Shown here in pieces: positions 32,204-41,238 of a stretch of DNA of 64,000 nt. The position numbers were made by a program, and so were the translations under genes. The notes below the pieces were generated by a model, which was not told the origin of the DNA, ran no database searches, and saw nothing but the letters and a program-made list of their open reading frames with translations. Position 1 is the stretch's first letter. Every line of letters starts with the position of its first letter. This DNA comes from DASSUW01 sp963803335 (GTDB lineage Bacteria > Actinomycetota > Thermoleophilia > Solirubrobacterales > Solirubrobacteraceae): positions 124,001 to 188,000 of the forward strand of contig CAWDME010000008.1 of NCBI GenBank assembly GCA_963803335.1, in the 5' to 3' direction.

Positions 32204-33286
32204 TCAGGCCATGTCGAGCGCGCGCTCGCGGCGCCGGCGCATGACCCCGCGGCGGGCGAGCCAGCCGAGGAGCCACGCGACGAGCAGCGGGATCGCGACC
32301 GCCGCGGCGATGAGCAGCACGCCCGCGATGACCTGGAGCACGCGCAGCGCGTCGTGGAACGCGTCGCCCGGCGTCCAGACGCCGCCGGACGCGCTGCCGT
32401 GCGTCGCCACGAGCGTCACTGTCACGTTCGCGAAGTTGGCGCGGTTGCTCACACGCCGCAGCTCGTTGCGGGCCAGCGCGATCTCGCGCGAGACATCGCG
32501 CAGCCGCGCGCGGATGCTCTCCGTCTCGTTGACCGTCGTGGCGTTCGCGAGCTGCTTGAGCAGGCTCTTGCGCTCGGCGCGCGCGTCGGCGAGCCGCGCG
32601 CGGGCGGACACGAAGGCGCCCGTGATGTCCTGCGCGTCGCGCGTGAGCCCGCGGACCTTGGCGACCTTCGACAGCCGCTGGATCGCGGTGTCGAGCTGCT
32701 TGGTGGGCACCCGCAGCTGGAAGTCGCCGCCCTCCGAGCTGTTCACGCTCGAGCGGGCGACAAAGCCGCCGACATCGGCGGTGATGTCGCCGATCTGCGT
32801 CGCCACGTGGTCGACCTGGCGGCGCGGGGTGGAGAGCGTCATCTGCACCGCGCGCTGCACCTTGCGGACGCGCGCCAGGTCGGAGCTGGGCGGCGCTGCC
32901 GCGCGCGAATCGGGCGGCGCGGCCTGCTCGGCCGCGGTCGACGAGCCGGCGGAACTGCCCCCGCCGGCGCCGCTGCTGCTCCCGCTGTCGCCGCTGTCGC
33001 CGCCGTTCAGCGCCCCGAGCACGATGATCGGCGCGATGATCGCGACGAGCGCGAACACCGGCGCGGCCTGCCGCAGCCAGTGCCAGTCGCGCCGCCTCTT
33101 CGGCCGCGCTGGAAAGCCGGCCTCGACGCGGCGGTCGAGATGGGTGGCGAAGGCGGGCGCGGGCTGCGGCCGGTCGTCGCGCAGCAGGAGCGCGAGCTCG
33201 GCCAGCTCGGCGTGCTCGGGGGCCACGTAGCGGCCCGCGAGGGCGGCGTCGACCGCCTCGAGCTCGAGGGTCTCAGGACTGGTCAT
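32204..33286 (-). CDS. DUF4349 membrane protein, probable anti-sigma factor
   Basis: 360 aa. The cytoplasmic N-terminus (residues 1-70) has the pattern VDAALAGRYVAPEHAELAE and LLLRDDRPQPAPAF typical of actinobacterial anti-sigma proteins without zinc ligands. One membrane helix follows (about 74-96), then a Gly/Ser linker, the extracytoplasmic DUF4349 domain with coiled coil (about 150-300), and a second membrane helix near the C-terminus. Its start overlaps the sigma factor stop by 14 bp. Sequestering that sigma factor is inference from position and composition. Confidence 0.75.
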   Translation of the reverse strand: MTSPETLELEAVDAALAGRYVAPEHAELAELALLLRDDRPQPAPAFATHLDRRVEAGFPARPKRRRDWHWLRQAAPVFALVAIIAPIIVLGALNGGDSGDSGSSSGAGGGSSAGSSTAAEQAAPPDSRAAAPPSSDLARVRKVQRAVQMTLSTPRRQVDHVATQIGDITADVGGFVARSSVNSSEGGDFQLRVPTKQLDTAIQRLSKVAKVRGLTRDAQDITGAFVSARARLADARAERKSLLKQLANATTVNETESIRARLRDVSREIALARNELRRVSNRANFANVTVTLVATHGSASGGVWTPGDAFHDALRVLQVIAGVLLIAAAVAIPLLVAWLLGWLARRGVMRRRRERALDMA

Positions 33287-33794
33287 CGAGGATCTCCCGG
33301 AGCTTGGTCAGGGCGCGGTGAAGACGGGTGCCGGCATTGGATACGTTGAGTCCCAGCACGCCGGCCAGCTCGGCGTTGTCGAGCCCGGCATGGAACTTGA
33401 GGGCGATCAGCTCGCGGTCGCGTGGCTCGAGGGCGGCGAGCGCCTTCCGGACGGCCACGCGCCGAAGCGCCTGGTCGGCCTCGTCCTCGACCGAAGGCGC
33501 GCCGTCCTCCACATCGCCGCCGAGGTTGGCGGTGCGCTTGCGCTTGCGCAGCTCGTCGAGCGCGGCGTTGCGGGCGATGCCGAACAACCAGGCGCGTTCG
33601 CTGCCGCGGCGCGCGTCATAGCTGGAGCTCTTGCGGAAGGCGCGCTCGAAGGCCTGGGCGGTGACGTCCTCGGCAACGCCCCGGTCGCGCAGCAGGGTGG
33701 CGACGTAGGCGAACACGTCGTCCCGGGCTGCCCGGTAGAGCCCCTCGAAGTCGAGCGCGACCTTTGCGGCGGGTAGCGTCATCGTGCTGGTCAC
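33273..33794 (-). CDS. ECF-type RNA polymerase sigma factor
   Basis: 173 aa. Region 2: FEGLYRAARDDVFAYVATLL and EDVTAQAFERAF; region 4: ALEPRDRELIALKFHAGLDNAELAGVLG-like helix-turn-helix (ELIALKFHAGLDNAELAG). No region 3, as in ECF sigma factors. It is followed by DUF4349 in a 14-bp overlap. Nothing in the sequence identifies the signal; the DUF4349 partner points to an envelope cue. Confidence 0.9.
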   Translation of the reverse strand: MTSTMTLPAAKVALDFEGLYRAARDDVFAYVATLLRDRGVAEDVTAQAFERAFRKSSSYDARRGSERAWLFGIARNAALDELRKRKRTANLGGDVEDGAPSVEDEADQALRRVAVRKALAALEPRDRELIALKFHAGLDNAELAGVLGLNVSNAGTRLHRALTKLREILDDQS

Positions 33795-33812
33795 ACGAGT
33801 ACTACGGGCGTT

Positions 33813-34526
33813 TCAGAAATCCATCACAAACAGCCTGGGGTCATTCGTGATCACGCCCGTGACGCCGAGCTTCTCCAGCCTGCGGATCCGCGCCGCGTCG
33901 TCGACCGTCCAGACGTAGAGCTCGCCGCCGGCGTCCTTCACGGCGCGCACGAGGCGAGGCGACACGAGCCGCCAGTGGGCCATCACCGCGTCGCAGCGCC
34001 CGGCCTCCAGGTGCCGGCGGGCGGCGCCGGGCAGCCGGCGGCGGATCCGGGCGATCGCCGTGTAAGCGAGCAGCTTGTACCGCCACGAGGCGGTGTAGTC
34101 GCGCCGCGCGCGTGGGACCGACCAGCCGAGCCGCAGCCGCGGCTCGAGCGCCCGGATCACGACCAGGCTGCGCATGAACGTCGTCGACACGAGCGTGCGC
34201 TCCACGAGCCCGTGCGCGCGCAACGCCTCGACCACGCGCGCCTCGTACCCGGGCACCTTGAGGTCGACGTCGAGCTCGACGGCGGTGGTGGCCAGATGGG
34301 CGAGCCCCTCCTCGAGCGTCAGCGCGTTCGCGAGGTCGTCGCTGTAGTCGTGGGCGAGCACGAGCCGGCTGTCGGCCGGGCGCTGCAGGTCCTCGGGGAG
34401 CACATCGAACTCGATCACATCGACGCCGGCGGCGACCGCGGCGTCGAACGACGCGACGGTGTTGCCGGGCACGATGTGGTCGGCGCCCTTGTGGCCGACG
34501 CGCCTCAGTGCTGGCAGCTCGGACAC
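33813..34526 (-). CDS. Glycerophosphodiester phosphodiesterase family protein (variant active site)
   Basis: 237 aa TIM-barrel of the GDPD family. The canonical HRGxxxxxPENT motif reads VGHKGADHIVPGNTVASFD: Arg is Lys and the metal-binding Glu is Gly. The later ligands are kept in VIEFDV and LVLAHD, and DVDLKVPG matches the K residue. The same HKG...PGNT form may be a lineage variant, so activity is likely but altered metal use is possible. Overlaps Nei2 by 22 bp. Confidence 0.82.
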   Translation of the reverse strand: MSELPALRRVGHKGADHIVPGNTVASFDAAVAAGVDVIEFDVLPEDLQRPADSRLVLAHDYSDDLANALTLEEGLAHLATTAVELDVDLKVPGYEARVVEALRAHGLVERTLVSTTFMRSLVVIRALEPRLRLGWSVPRARRDYTASWRYKLLAYTAIARIRRRLPGAARRHLEAGRCDAVMAHWRLVSPRLVRAVKDAGGELYVWTVDDAARIRRLEKLGVTGVITNDPRLFVMDF

Positions 34527-35278
34527 CAGAACGTGGGCCGATTGCCGTCACCCTGCCCGCGCGCCTGGACCAGCGCGGGCGGCCCGCAGCGCGGGCACGG
34601 CCGGCCCGCGGCGTTGTAGATCTGGCGCCAGCGGTCCTGCCGGCCGTCGCTCGCCGAGGCCTGCATGCGCGGGCGCAGCTCGGCCACGACGGCCAGCGCC
34701 TCCGCGTCGCTGACCTGCCCTGTGGGCCGCCAGGGGTCGACGGCGGCGAGGAAGCAGCCCTCGGACTTCCAGAAGTTGCCGATCCCGGCGATCGTCCGCT
34801 GGTCGAGCAGCGCGTCGCCGATCCCGCGCGTCGGGTCGTCCTCGCGCAGCCGCCGCAGAAACCGCGGCTCGTCGAGCTCGGCCGCGAGAATGTCGGGGCC
34901 GAGGCCGGCGATCCGCTGGTCGAAGCGCGTGCGCGACTCAGTCATCAGCTCCAGCACCGGGCCCCGGACCTGCACCACCTCGCGGTCGCCGCGGCGCAGC
35001 AGCAGCCAGGTGGCCGGCGGCGCCGGCTTCCCGGCCTCGCGGACCCGCCAGGAGCCGGTCATCCGCAGGTGCGAGTGGATCACGAGATCGCCCTCGAAGC
35101 GCAGGAGCAGGTGCTTGCCGACGGCGTCGACCGAGCGCACGGCGCGGCCCGCCAGCCGCTCCGGCCAGCGGTCGCGCCCGAAGCGCGGATGCGGCGTCGC
35201 GATCAGGTCCGGCACCTGGCCCTCGAGCACCGGACGGATGCGCTTCGCGGCGTAGTGGATCGTGTCGCCCTCGGGCAT
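34505..35278 (-). CDS. nei: Nei2-type DNA glycosylase (Fpg/Nei family)
   Basis: 257 aa. The N-terminal MPEGDTI gives the catalytic Pro and Glu of endonuclease VIII-type enzymes after Met removal, AVGKHLLLRFE is the conserved lysine loop, and GIGNFWKSE the H2TH region. The zinc finger is CPRCG...CPSCQ. It removes oxidised bases from DNA. A minus-strand -10 TAGAGT lies 7 bp before the ATG. Confidence 0.9.
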   Translation of the reverse strand: MPEGDTIHYAAKRIRPVLEGQVPDLIATPHPRFGRDRWPERLAGRAVRSVDAVGKHLLLRFEGDLVIHSHLRMTGSWRVREAGKPAPPATWLLLRRGDREVVQVRGPVLELMTESRTRFDQRIAGLGPDILAAELDEPRFLRRLREDDPTRGIGDALLDQRTIAGIGNFWKSEGCFLAAVDPWRPTGQVSDAEALAVVAELRPRMQASASDGRQDRWRQIYNAAGRPCPRCGPPALVQARGQGDGNRPTFWCPSCQH

Positions 35279-36316
35279 CGATCTGACTCTAGGGCTGCTG
35301 AGTGCGCGGTCCGGCGCCGATCAAGCGGAGGTCAGGCGACATTGGCTCGCACGTATCTCCCTGCTGGGGCGGTTCACCGCCATGGGCTTCATCGTGGTCG
35401 CCGCCCTCGGCGTCGCGATCGGCCTCGTGCTCAAGGGTCGGATCGAGCACCGCGCGCTCGACCGGACGATCCAGGACGCGCGCGTGATCGGCCAGCTCGG
35501 CGTGCAGCCGTCGCTGCAGAAGGGTGACCTGCACTACCCGATCCCGTTGACCCGCATGAACGAGCTCGACGAGGAGGTCGGCAAGGAGTACTTCGGCGAG
35601 ACCGGCGTCATGCGGATCAAGCTCTTCAACCGCAGCGCGCGGCTCGTCTACTCGGACGACCGGACGATCATCGGGCGCCAGGCGGTCCACGCCGACAACG
35701 TCCGCAAGGCGCTCGCCGGCCAGTCCGCGTCCGGGCTCGAGACCGGCGTCGACCACGACGGCGCCGGCGACCGGACGCTCGAGGTCTATGTCCCGGTCCG
35801 CGTGGCGGGCAGCGATCGGCCCGAGGGCGTGCTCGAGCTGTACATGTCCTACGAGCCCGTGGCAGCCGGCATCCATGAAGACGTCCTCGTCGTCAGCCTG
35901 CTGCTCGGGGGCGGCCTGATCCTGCTGTTCGCCACGCTGTTCCGGATCGTCGCCGCCGCCGCGCGCTCGGCGTGCGCCTGTCGCTCGACGACTTCGGCAC
36001 CGGCCACTCCTCGCTCGCCTACCTCAAGCGGCTCCCGCTCGACGCGGTGAAGATCGACCGCTCGTTCGTCTCGGGGATGGTCGATGACGAGAACGACGCG
36101 GTGATCGTGCGGTCCACGATCGACCTCGCGCGCAACCTCGGGCCGACCGTTATCGCCGAGGGGGTCGAGACCGCGGAGGTCATGGACGCCCTGGCGGCGC
36201 TCCGCTGCGACACCGCGCAGGGCTTCTTCATCTCGCGCCCGCTGCCGGCTCAGGAGCTGAGCGTCAGCTTGCGCGGCCCGGCGCGGAACCCGAGCGCCAG
36301 CAGCGCGGCCTCATAG
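35262..36316 (+). pseudogene. Decayed sensor/GGDEF-EAL signalling gene (internal deletion)
   Basis: The 5' part is intact: an N-terminal membrane helix (TAMGFIVVAALGVAIGLVL), an extracytoplasmic sensor domain of about 170 residues, and a second helix (LVVSLLLGGGLILLF). At about 35960 the frame changes and the sequence continues directly as the last third of an EAL domain (LSLDDFGTGHSSLAYLKRLP, then VKIDRSF and VIAEGVETAEV). The GGDEF domain and the EAL front are missing: an internal deletion with frameshift. The remnant overlaps the ends of nei and lhr. Confidence 0.8.
35286..35291 (-). promoter_or_regulatory. -10 hexamer TAGAGT for the nei operon (leaderless)
   Basis: TAGAGT on the minus strand ends 7 bp before ATG 35278; leads the nei-gdpd-sigma-DUF4349-crp run. 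Confidence 0.45.
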
Positions 36317-39300
36317 GGCGAGCCGACGACCGGCTCGCCGTTGACGCGCTCGATCGCCAGGCGGCGGACGCGGCTGCGCTGGACCGCCTCGACCAGGGCC
36401 TCGAGCGCGGGCTCGACGCGCGCGTCGTCCTCGGCCACGAGGAATTGCAGGCCCTTGCCGCCGCGCTCGACGTAGAGCACCGGCTCGGCGCCGGCCAGCA
36501 CGACATAGGCGCCGGCGGTGCGGGCGGGGGAACGGCCTTCGAGCTTCGGCCAGCGCAGCGAAGCGCCGTACGGCTGCGCCGGGTCCGTGGCGGCGAGCAC
36601 GATCGGCGGCGCGGCGTCGTCGTCGCGCTGGGCGCGCAGCCGCTCGACGGCCCCCGGCAGCGCGAACTGGGCGCCGCCGAGGCCCTCGATGAAGTAGCCG
36701 CGGCGGGCGACGCCGATGGTCTCCAGGGCGGCCAGCGAGTCGTACAGGCTGCTGAACCCGCCGGGGATTCCCTCGGCCAGCACCTGCTCGCGGGTGACGA
36801 TGCCGTAGCGCTCGAGCAGCAGCTCGGCCTGGGCCCGGCGGCGGCCCGCGGCGTCGTCGGTCGCGAACAGGGAGGCGGTGAGCGACCAGCGGCCCTGCAC
36901 CGTCGGCGCCGCGCCGCGGCGGCGGGCGGAGAAGCTGCGGCGGCGCTCGGCGCGCGCCTTCTGTGACCACGGCGCGGCGGCGGTCAGCTTGGGCGAGCGC
37001 AGCGGCGCCCACGCGTCGTTGGTCGCCTCGCCCGCCCACACGAGGTCCCACAGCGCCTCCACGAGCTCCTCGGTCGGCACCCCAGAGAGATCGTGGGGGC
37101 CCCGCCCGACGGCCCATTCCGTGTGGAGCGATGTGCCGTCGGGCACCCCCTCCGTTAGAAGATCGGTGAAGAAGCAGGCGCCGGCGGCCAGGCGGGCGCG
37201 CAGCGCGTCGTGCACGCCGCCCTCGGGCGCGGCGGGTGCCGGCGGCGCGCCCAGTAGCGCGGCGTCCTCGCGGAAGTAGATCGCGACCTTGCCGGAGCGG
37301 CGGCCGAGCGCTCCGGCGCCGACCCACACGAGCTCGCCGGCCGCGCACAGCTGGTCGAGCCACGACGGCGAGTACGCGCCGGTGCGGCGGGGCAGCACGT
37401 CGCGCTCCCAGACGTCGACGGGCAGCGCGAGCCCCTGGAGCGGGACGAGCACGTCGCGCAGCCGGTCGATCCCGGCGCCGGAGGCCGGGTGGCGGTCGAC
37501 GCCCTGCCAGCTCGGCATGAAGCGTGCGAGCGCGCGCTGGTCGGCGGGCTCGATCTCCTTGCGCAGCGCGGCGAGCGATGCACGCCGCAGGCGGCGCAGG
37601 ACTTCCGGGTCGCACCACTCGCGGCGCGTGCCGCCGGGGCGCAGCTCGCCGCGCACCAGCTCTCCCGCGTGCTCCAGCGCCGCCAGCACCGGCGTGAGGT
37701 CGAGCCCGTAGCGCTCCTTCAGCGCGCTCGCCTCGAACGGGCCGTGCGTGCGCGCATAGCGGCGGACCAGCCGCTCCATCGCATCCGGCACGTCCTCGAG
37801 GAACACCTCCGGCAGGCCGGACGGGGGCACGGAGCCGAGCGCGTCGCGGTACAGGCCGGCGTCTTCGGCGGCGATCCAGCGCGGCTCCCCGCCCACTCGC
37901 AGCCGCACGGCCCGCCGCTCGCGGCCGAGCTGGTCGAGCCAGGCGTCGGCGTCGAGCGCGCGCAGGCGCGCCTCCTCGAGCGTGAGGTCGCCGACGCGGC
38001 GGAGCACGTCGTGCAAGGCGTCGGGGCTGTCGGCGCGCGTGCGCTCGGAGAGCCGCTGCAGGTCGGCCTCGACCTGCTCGAGCGCGGCGGGGTCGATCAG
38101 CTCGCGCAGCTCGTCCTGGCCGAGCAGCTCGCGCAGCAGGTCGCGGTCGAGCGCGAGGGCGGCGGCGCGGCGCTCCGCGTTCGGCGTGTCGCCCTCGTAC
38201 ATATAGGTCGCGACGTAGTCGAACAGCAGCGAGCTCGCGTACGGCGACGCGGTCGGCGTCTCGACCTCCACGAGGCTGCGCTCGCGGCTGTGCAACGAGC
38301 GCAGGAGCTGCTGCAGGCCGGGCACGTCGAGCACGTCGCGCAGGCACTCGCGGTAGGTCTCCAGCACGATCGGGAACTGCGCGTAGCGCTTGGCCACCTC
38401 GAGCAGCGACTGGCTCTTGAGGCGCTGCTGCCACAGCGGCGTGCGGCGGCCGGGATACGCGCGCGGGATCAGCAGCGCGCGGCCGGCGTTCTCCCGGAAG
38501 CGCGCGCCGAACAGCGCCGAGCCGCCGAGCTCGCCGACGACCAGGTCCTCGAGCTCGTCCGGGTCGACCAGCACGAGGTCGGCGCCGGGTGGCTCGTCGG
38601 CGTCGGGCAGGTGGACGATGATCCCGTCGTCGGACCAGATCGCGTCGGACTCGAGCCCGAACTGCTCGCGGATGCGGGCGCTCAGCGCCAGGCCCCAGGT
38701 GGCATGCACGCGCCCGCCGTACGGCGACAGGATGCACAGCCGCCAATCGCCGATCTCGTCACGGAAGCGCTCCACGACGACCGTGCGGTCGCTCGGCACG
38801 ACGCGGGTCGCCGCCTGCTGCTCCCTGAGGAACTCGACGAGGTTGCCGGCCGCCAGCTCGTCGAGGTGGTAGTCGTCCTGCAGGGTCTGGGGTTCCTGGT
38901 CGACGGCCCAGCGGGCGAACTTGCCGATCGCCTCGCCGAGCTCGCGCGGGCGGCCGAGCCCGTCGCCCTTCCAGAACGGCACGGCGGCGGGGACGCCCGG
39001 CGCCGGTGAGACGACGACGCGGTCGCGCGTGATGTCCTCGATCCGCCAGCTCGACGCACCGAGCAGGAAGGTCTGGCCCGGGCGCGCCTCGTAGACCATC
39101 TCCTCGTCGAGCTCGCCGACGCGGCGGCCGTCGGGGAGGTTGACGGAGAACAGGCCTCGGTCGGGGATCGTGCCGGCGTTGGTGATGGCCAGCGCGCGGG
39201 CCCCCTTGCGGGCGCGGATCGTGCCGGCCACGCGGTCCCACACGATGCGGGCGCGCAGCTCGCCGAACTCCTCGCTCGGGTACCGGCCGTCGAGCATGTC

Positions 39301-40659
39301 GAGGACGTTCTCGAACTGCGGCCGGCTCAGCTCGGCGTAGGTGTACGTGCGGGTCACGAGCGCGAACAGGTCGTCGACGCTGTAGCCATCGTCGCCCGCG
39401 GCGGCCGCGGTCGCGACGATCTGCTGCGCGAGCACGTCGAGCGGGTTGCGCGGCACGACCGTGGTCTCGATCTTGCCCTCGCGCATCCGCTGCGCGACGA
39501 CCGCGCACTCGAGCAGGTCGGCGCGGAACTTGGGGAAGATGCGGCCCTTCGACGTGTCGCCGACGTTGTGGCCGGCGCGGCCGATCCGCTGCAAGCCGGC
39601 GGTGACCGACTTCGGCGATTCGACCTGGAGCACGAGGTCGATCGCGCCCATGTCGATCCCGAGCTCGAGGCTCGAGGTCGCGACCAGGCACGGCAGCTCG
39701 CCGGCCTTGAGCATGTCCTCCACGACCAGGCGCTCTTCTCTCGCGAGCGAGCCGTGGTGGGCGCGGGCGATGGGCTCGTCGGCGAGCTCATTGAGGCGGA
39801 GCGCGAGGCGCTCGGCGCCGCGCCGGTTGTTGACGAAGATCAGCGTGCTCGTGTGCTCGCGGACCAGCTCGAGCAGCTTTGGGTAGATCGCCGGCCAGAT
39901 CGACTTGCGCGTCGCCTCCTGGCCTGTGCCCTCGAACGGATCGAGCTCGACGCCCGCGTCGCCCGGCTCGACCATCGACTCGACGGGCACGTGGATCTTG
40001 AGGTCGAGCGGCTTGCGCACCCCGGTGTCGACGATCGTGCACTCGCGCTTGGGGCCGACGAGGAAGCGGCCGACCTCCTCGAGCGGGTTCTGCGTTGCGC
40101 TCAGACCGATGCGCTGGACGTCTCTCCCCGCGGCCTCGGCCAGCCGCTCGAGCGTGAGCGCGAGGTGCGCGCCGCGCTTGGTCTGCGCGACCGCGTGGAT
40201 CTCGTCCACGATCACCTGCTCGGTCCCGTCGAAGATCTTCGCCGCCTGGCTGGTGAGCATCAGGTACAGCGACTCCGGGGTGGTGATGAGGATGTCCGGC
40301 GGGTGCCGGAGCATCGCCTGGCGCTCCTTCTGCGGCGTGTCGCCGGTGCGGATCCCCACCTTCACGTCGGCACCGATGCCCCGCAGCGGCGCGCGCAGGT
40401 TCTTCTCGACGTCGTAGCTGAGCGCCTTCAGCGGGCTTACGTAGACCAGCCGCGTGCGGTCGGCGGTCGGCTCGGCGACGAAGCGATCGAGCGCCCACAG
40501 GAACGCGGCAAGCGTCTTGCCCGAGCCCGTGGGGGCGGAGATCAGCGTGTGCCGGCCGGTCGCGATCGCCGGCCACGCCTGCTCCTGCGCGGGCGTCGGC
40601 TGCGCGAACGCACGCCCGAACCACTCCCGGACCTGCGGCGTGAACGCGTCGAGCGGCAC
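36250..40659 (-). CDS. lhr: Lhr-family ATP-dependent DNA helicase
   Basis: 1469 aa, full length for Lhr. Walker A APTGSGKTLA (about residue 42), DEIH box VIVDEIHAV, motif III SATQNP, motif V LVATSSLELGIDMG, motif VI QRIGRAGHN. The remaining 800 residues are the Lhr-specific winged helix, oligomerisation and C-terminal domains. Lhr is an SF2 3'-5' DNA translocase used in DNA repair; the mycobacterial lhr gene is a neighbour of nei, as here. GTG start at 40659 with -10 TACCCT 7 bp upstream. Confidence 0.93.
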   Translation of the reverse strand: MPLDAFTPQVREWFGRAFAQPTPAQEQAWPAIATGRHTLISAPTGSGKTLAAFLWALDRFVAEPTADRTRLVYVSPLKALSYDVEKNLRAPLRGIGADVKVGIRTGDTPQKERQAMLRHPPDILITTPESLYLMLTSQAAKIFDGTEQVIVDEIHAVAQTKRGAHLALTLERLAEAAGRDVQRIGLSATQNPLEEVGRFLVGPKRECTIVDTGVRKPLDLKIHVPVESMVEPGDAGVELDPFEGTGQEATRKSIWPAIYPKLLELVREHTSTLIFVNNRRGAERLALRLNELADEPIARAHHGSLAREERLVVEDMLKAGELPCLVATSSLELGIDMGAIDLVLQVESPKSVTAGLQRIGRAGHNVGDTSKGRIFPKFRADLLECAVVAQRMREGKIETTVVPRNPLDVLAQQIVATAAAAGDDGYSVDDLFALVTRTYTYAELSRPQFENVLDMLDGRYPSEEFGELRARIVWDRVAGTIRARKGARALAITNAGTIPDRGLFSVNLPDGRRVGELDEEMVYEARPGQTFLLGASSWRIEDITRDRVVVSPAPGVPAAVPFWKGDGLGRPRELGEAIGKFARWAVDQEPQTLQDDYHLDELAAGNLVEFLREQQAATRVVPSDRTVVVERFRDEIGDWRLCILSPYGGRVHATWGLALSARIREQFGLESDAIWSDDGIIVHLPDADEPPGADLVLVDPDELEDLVVGELGGSALFGARFRENAGRALLIPRAYPGRRTPLWQQRLKSQSLLEVAKRYAQFPIVLETYRECLRDVLDVPGLQQLLRSLHSRERSLVEVETPTASPYASSLLFDYVATYMYEGDTPNAERRAAALALDRDLLRELLGQDELRELIDPAALEQVEADLQRLSERTRADSPDALHDVLRRVGDLTLEEARLRALDADAWLDQLGRERRAVRLRVGGEPRWIAAEDAGLYRDALGSVPPSGLPEVFLEDVPDAMERLVRRYARTHGPFEASALKERYGLDLTPVLAALEHAGELVRGELRPGGTRREWCDPEVLRRLRRASLAALRKEIEPADQRALARFMPSWQGVDRHPASGAGIDRLRDVLVPLQGLALPVDVWERDVLPRRTGAYSPSWLDQLCAAGELVWVGAGALGRRSGKVAIYFREDAALLGAPPAPAAPEGGVHDALRARLAAGACFFTDLLTEGVPDGTSLHTEWAVGRGPHDLSGVPTEELVEALWDLVWAGEATNDAWAPLRSPKLTAAAPWSQKARAERRRSFSARRRGAAPTVQGRWSLTASLFATDDAAGRRRAQAELLLERYGIVTREQVLAEGIPGGFSSLYDSLAALETIGVARRGYFIEGLGGAQFALPGAVERLRAQRDDDAAPPIVLAATDPAQPYGASLRWPKLEGRSPARTAGAYVVLAGAEPVLYVERGGKGLQFLVAEDDARVEPALEALVEAVQRSRVRRLAIERVNGEPVVGSPYEAALLALGFRAGPRKLTLSS

Positions 40660-40666
40660 GCATCAG

Positions 40667-40672
40667 AGGGTA
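40667..40672 (-). promoter_or_regulatory. -10 hexamer TACCCT for lhr (leaderless)
   Basis: TACCCT on the minus strand ends 7 bp before GTG 40659. Confidence 0.4.
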
Positions 40673-40968
40673 CGTGCGCCGGTGTCCCTTTCAGTGGTGC
40701 TCCCCACACCCTTTGCGCGAGCTACTCGCGGCGGGCGGGCTCTGGCGCGTGCTCGGTGTCGCGCGCGAAGCGCCCGCTGCCCACGGCCTCCGGCTCGGTG
40801 CCGCCGCCGAACGTGATGCCGCGCGCCTCGCTCCCGAGCGCCGTGAGGCCGCGCGAACCACTCGGAGGGCGAGATCATCCTCGTCGACGGCGCGTCGGCC
40901 GACCACAAGGCGACCGACGTGCTGGTTGCCGCTGCCCGCGAAGAGTAGGGCTGCCCGCACTTCCCCTC
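40673..40968. other. Gap between lhr and the copper operon, possible gene relic
   Basis: No credible intact gene. Near its right end one plus frame reads EGEIILVDGASADHKATDVLV and stops at 40948 (TAG), which looks like a protein C-terminus but has no open reading frame upstream. A minus frame reads GGGTEPEAVGSGRFARDTE. Either may be the remnant of a lost gene; neither can be assigned. Confidence 0.3.
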
Positions 40969-40985
40969 ATACCCTAGGCGGGTAT
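40969..40985 (+). promoter_or_regulatory. CsoR-type copper operator 1
   Basis: Perfect inverted repeat ATACCC-N5-GGGTAT. TACCC...GGGTA dyads are typical of CsoR repressor operators, which release DNA on Cu(I) binding. Position upstream of copZ supports this. Confidence 0.6.
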
Positions 40986-41004
40986 GTTCCTCCCCGTTGA
41001 GGGA

Positions 41005-41021
41005 ATACCCCCTAGGTGTAT
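41005..41021 (+). promoter_or_regulatory. CsoR-type copper operator 2
   Basis: ATACCC-N5-GTGTAT, one mismatch to the dyad. Centred 36 bp after operator 1 and just before the GAAGGAG Shine-Dalgarno of copZ. Confidence 0.5.
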
Positions 41022-41034
41022 GAAGGAGTGTGCG

Positions 41035-41238
41035 ATGACCCAGACCTATCTCGTGTCCGGCATGACCTGTCACCACTGCACGATCGCCGTTACAGACGAG
41101 GTTGCAAAGATCGCCGGTGTCGACTCGGTCGACGTCGATCTCGACACCAAGCTCGTCGCGGTCGAGGGCCGCGCGCTCGACCCCGCGGCGGTCGTGGCGG
41201 CGATCGACGAGGCCGGCTACGACGCGGTGGCGGCATGA
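41035..41238 (+). CDS. copZ: CopZ-like copper chaperone (HMA domain)
   Basis: 67 aa heavy-metal-associated domain. The metal site is GMTCHHC (Cys 12 and 15), followed by the usual VDSVDVDLDTKLVAVEG strands and DEAGYDAVAA end. It carries Cu(I) to the CopA ATPase encoded three genes downstream. The His beside the second Cys of MTCHHC is a common copper variant. First gene of a five-gene operon; stop overlaps the next gene by ATGA. Confidence 0.9.
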   Translation: MTQTYLVSGMTCHHCTIAVTDEVAKIAGVDSVDVDLDTKLVAVEGRALDPAAVVAAIDEAGYDAVAA

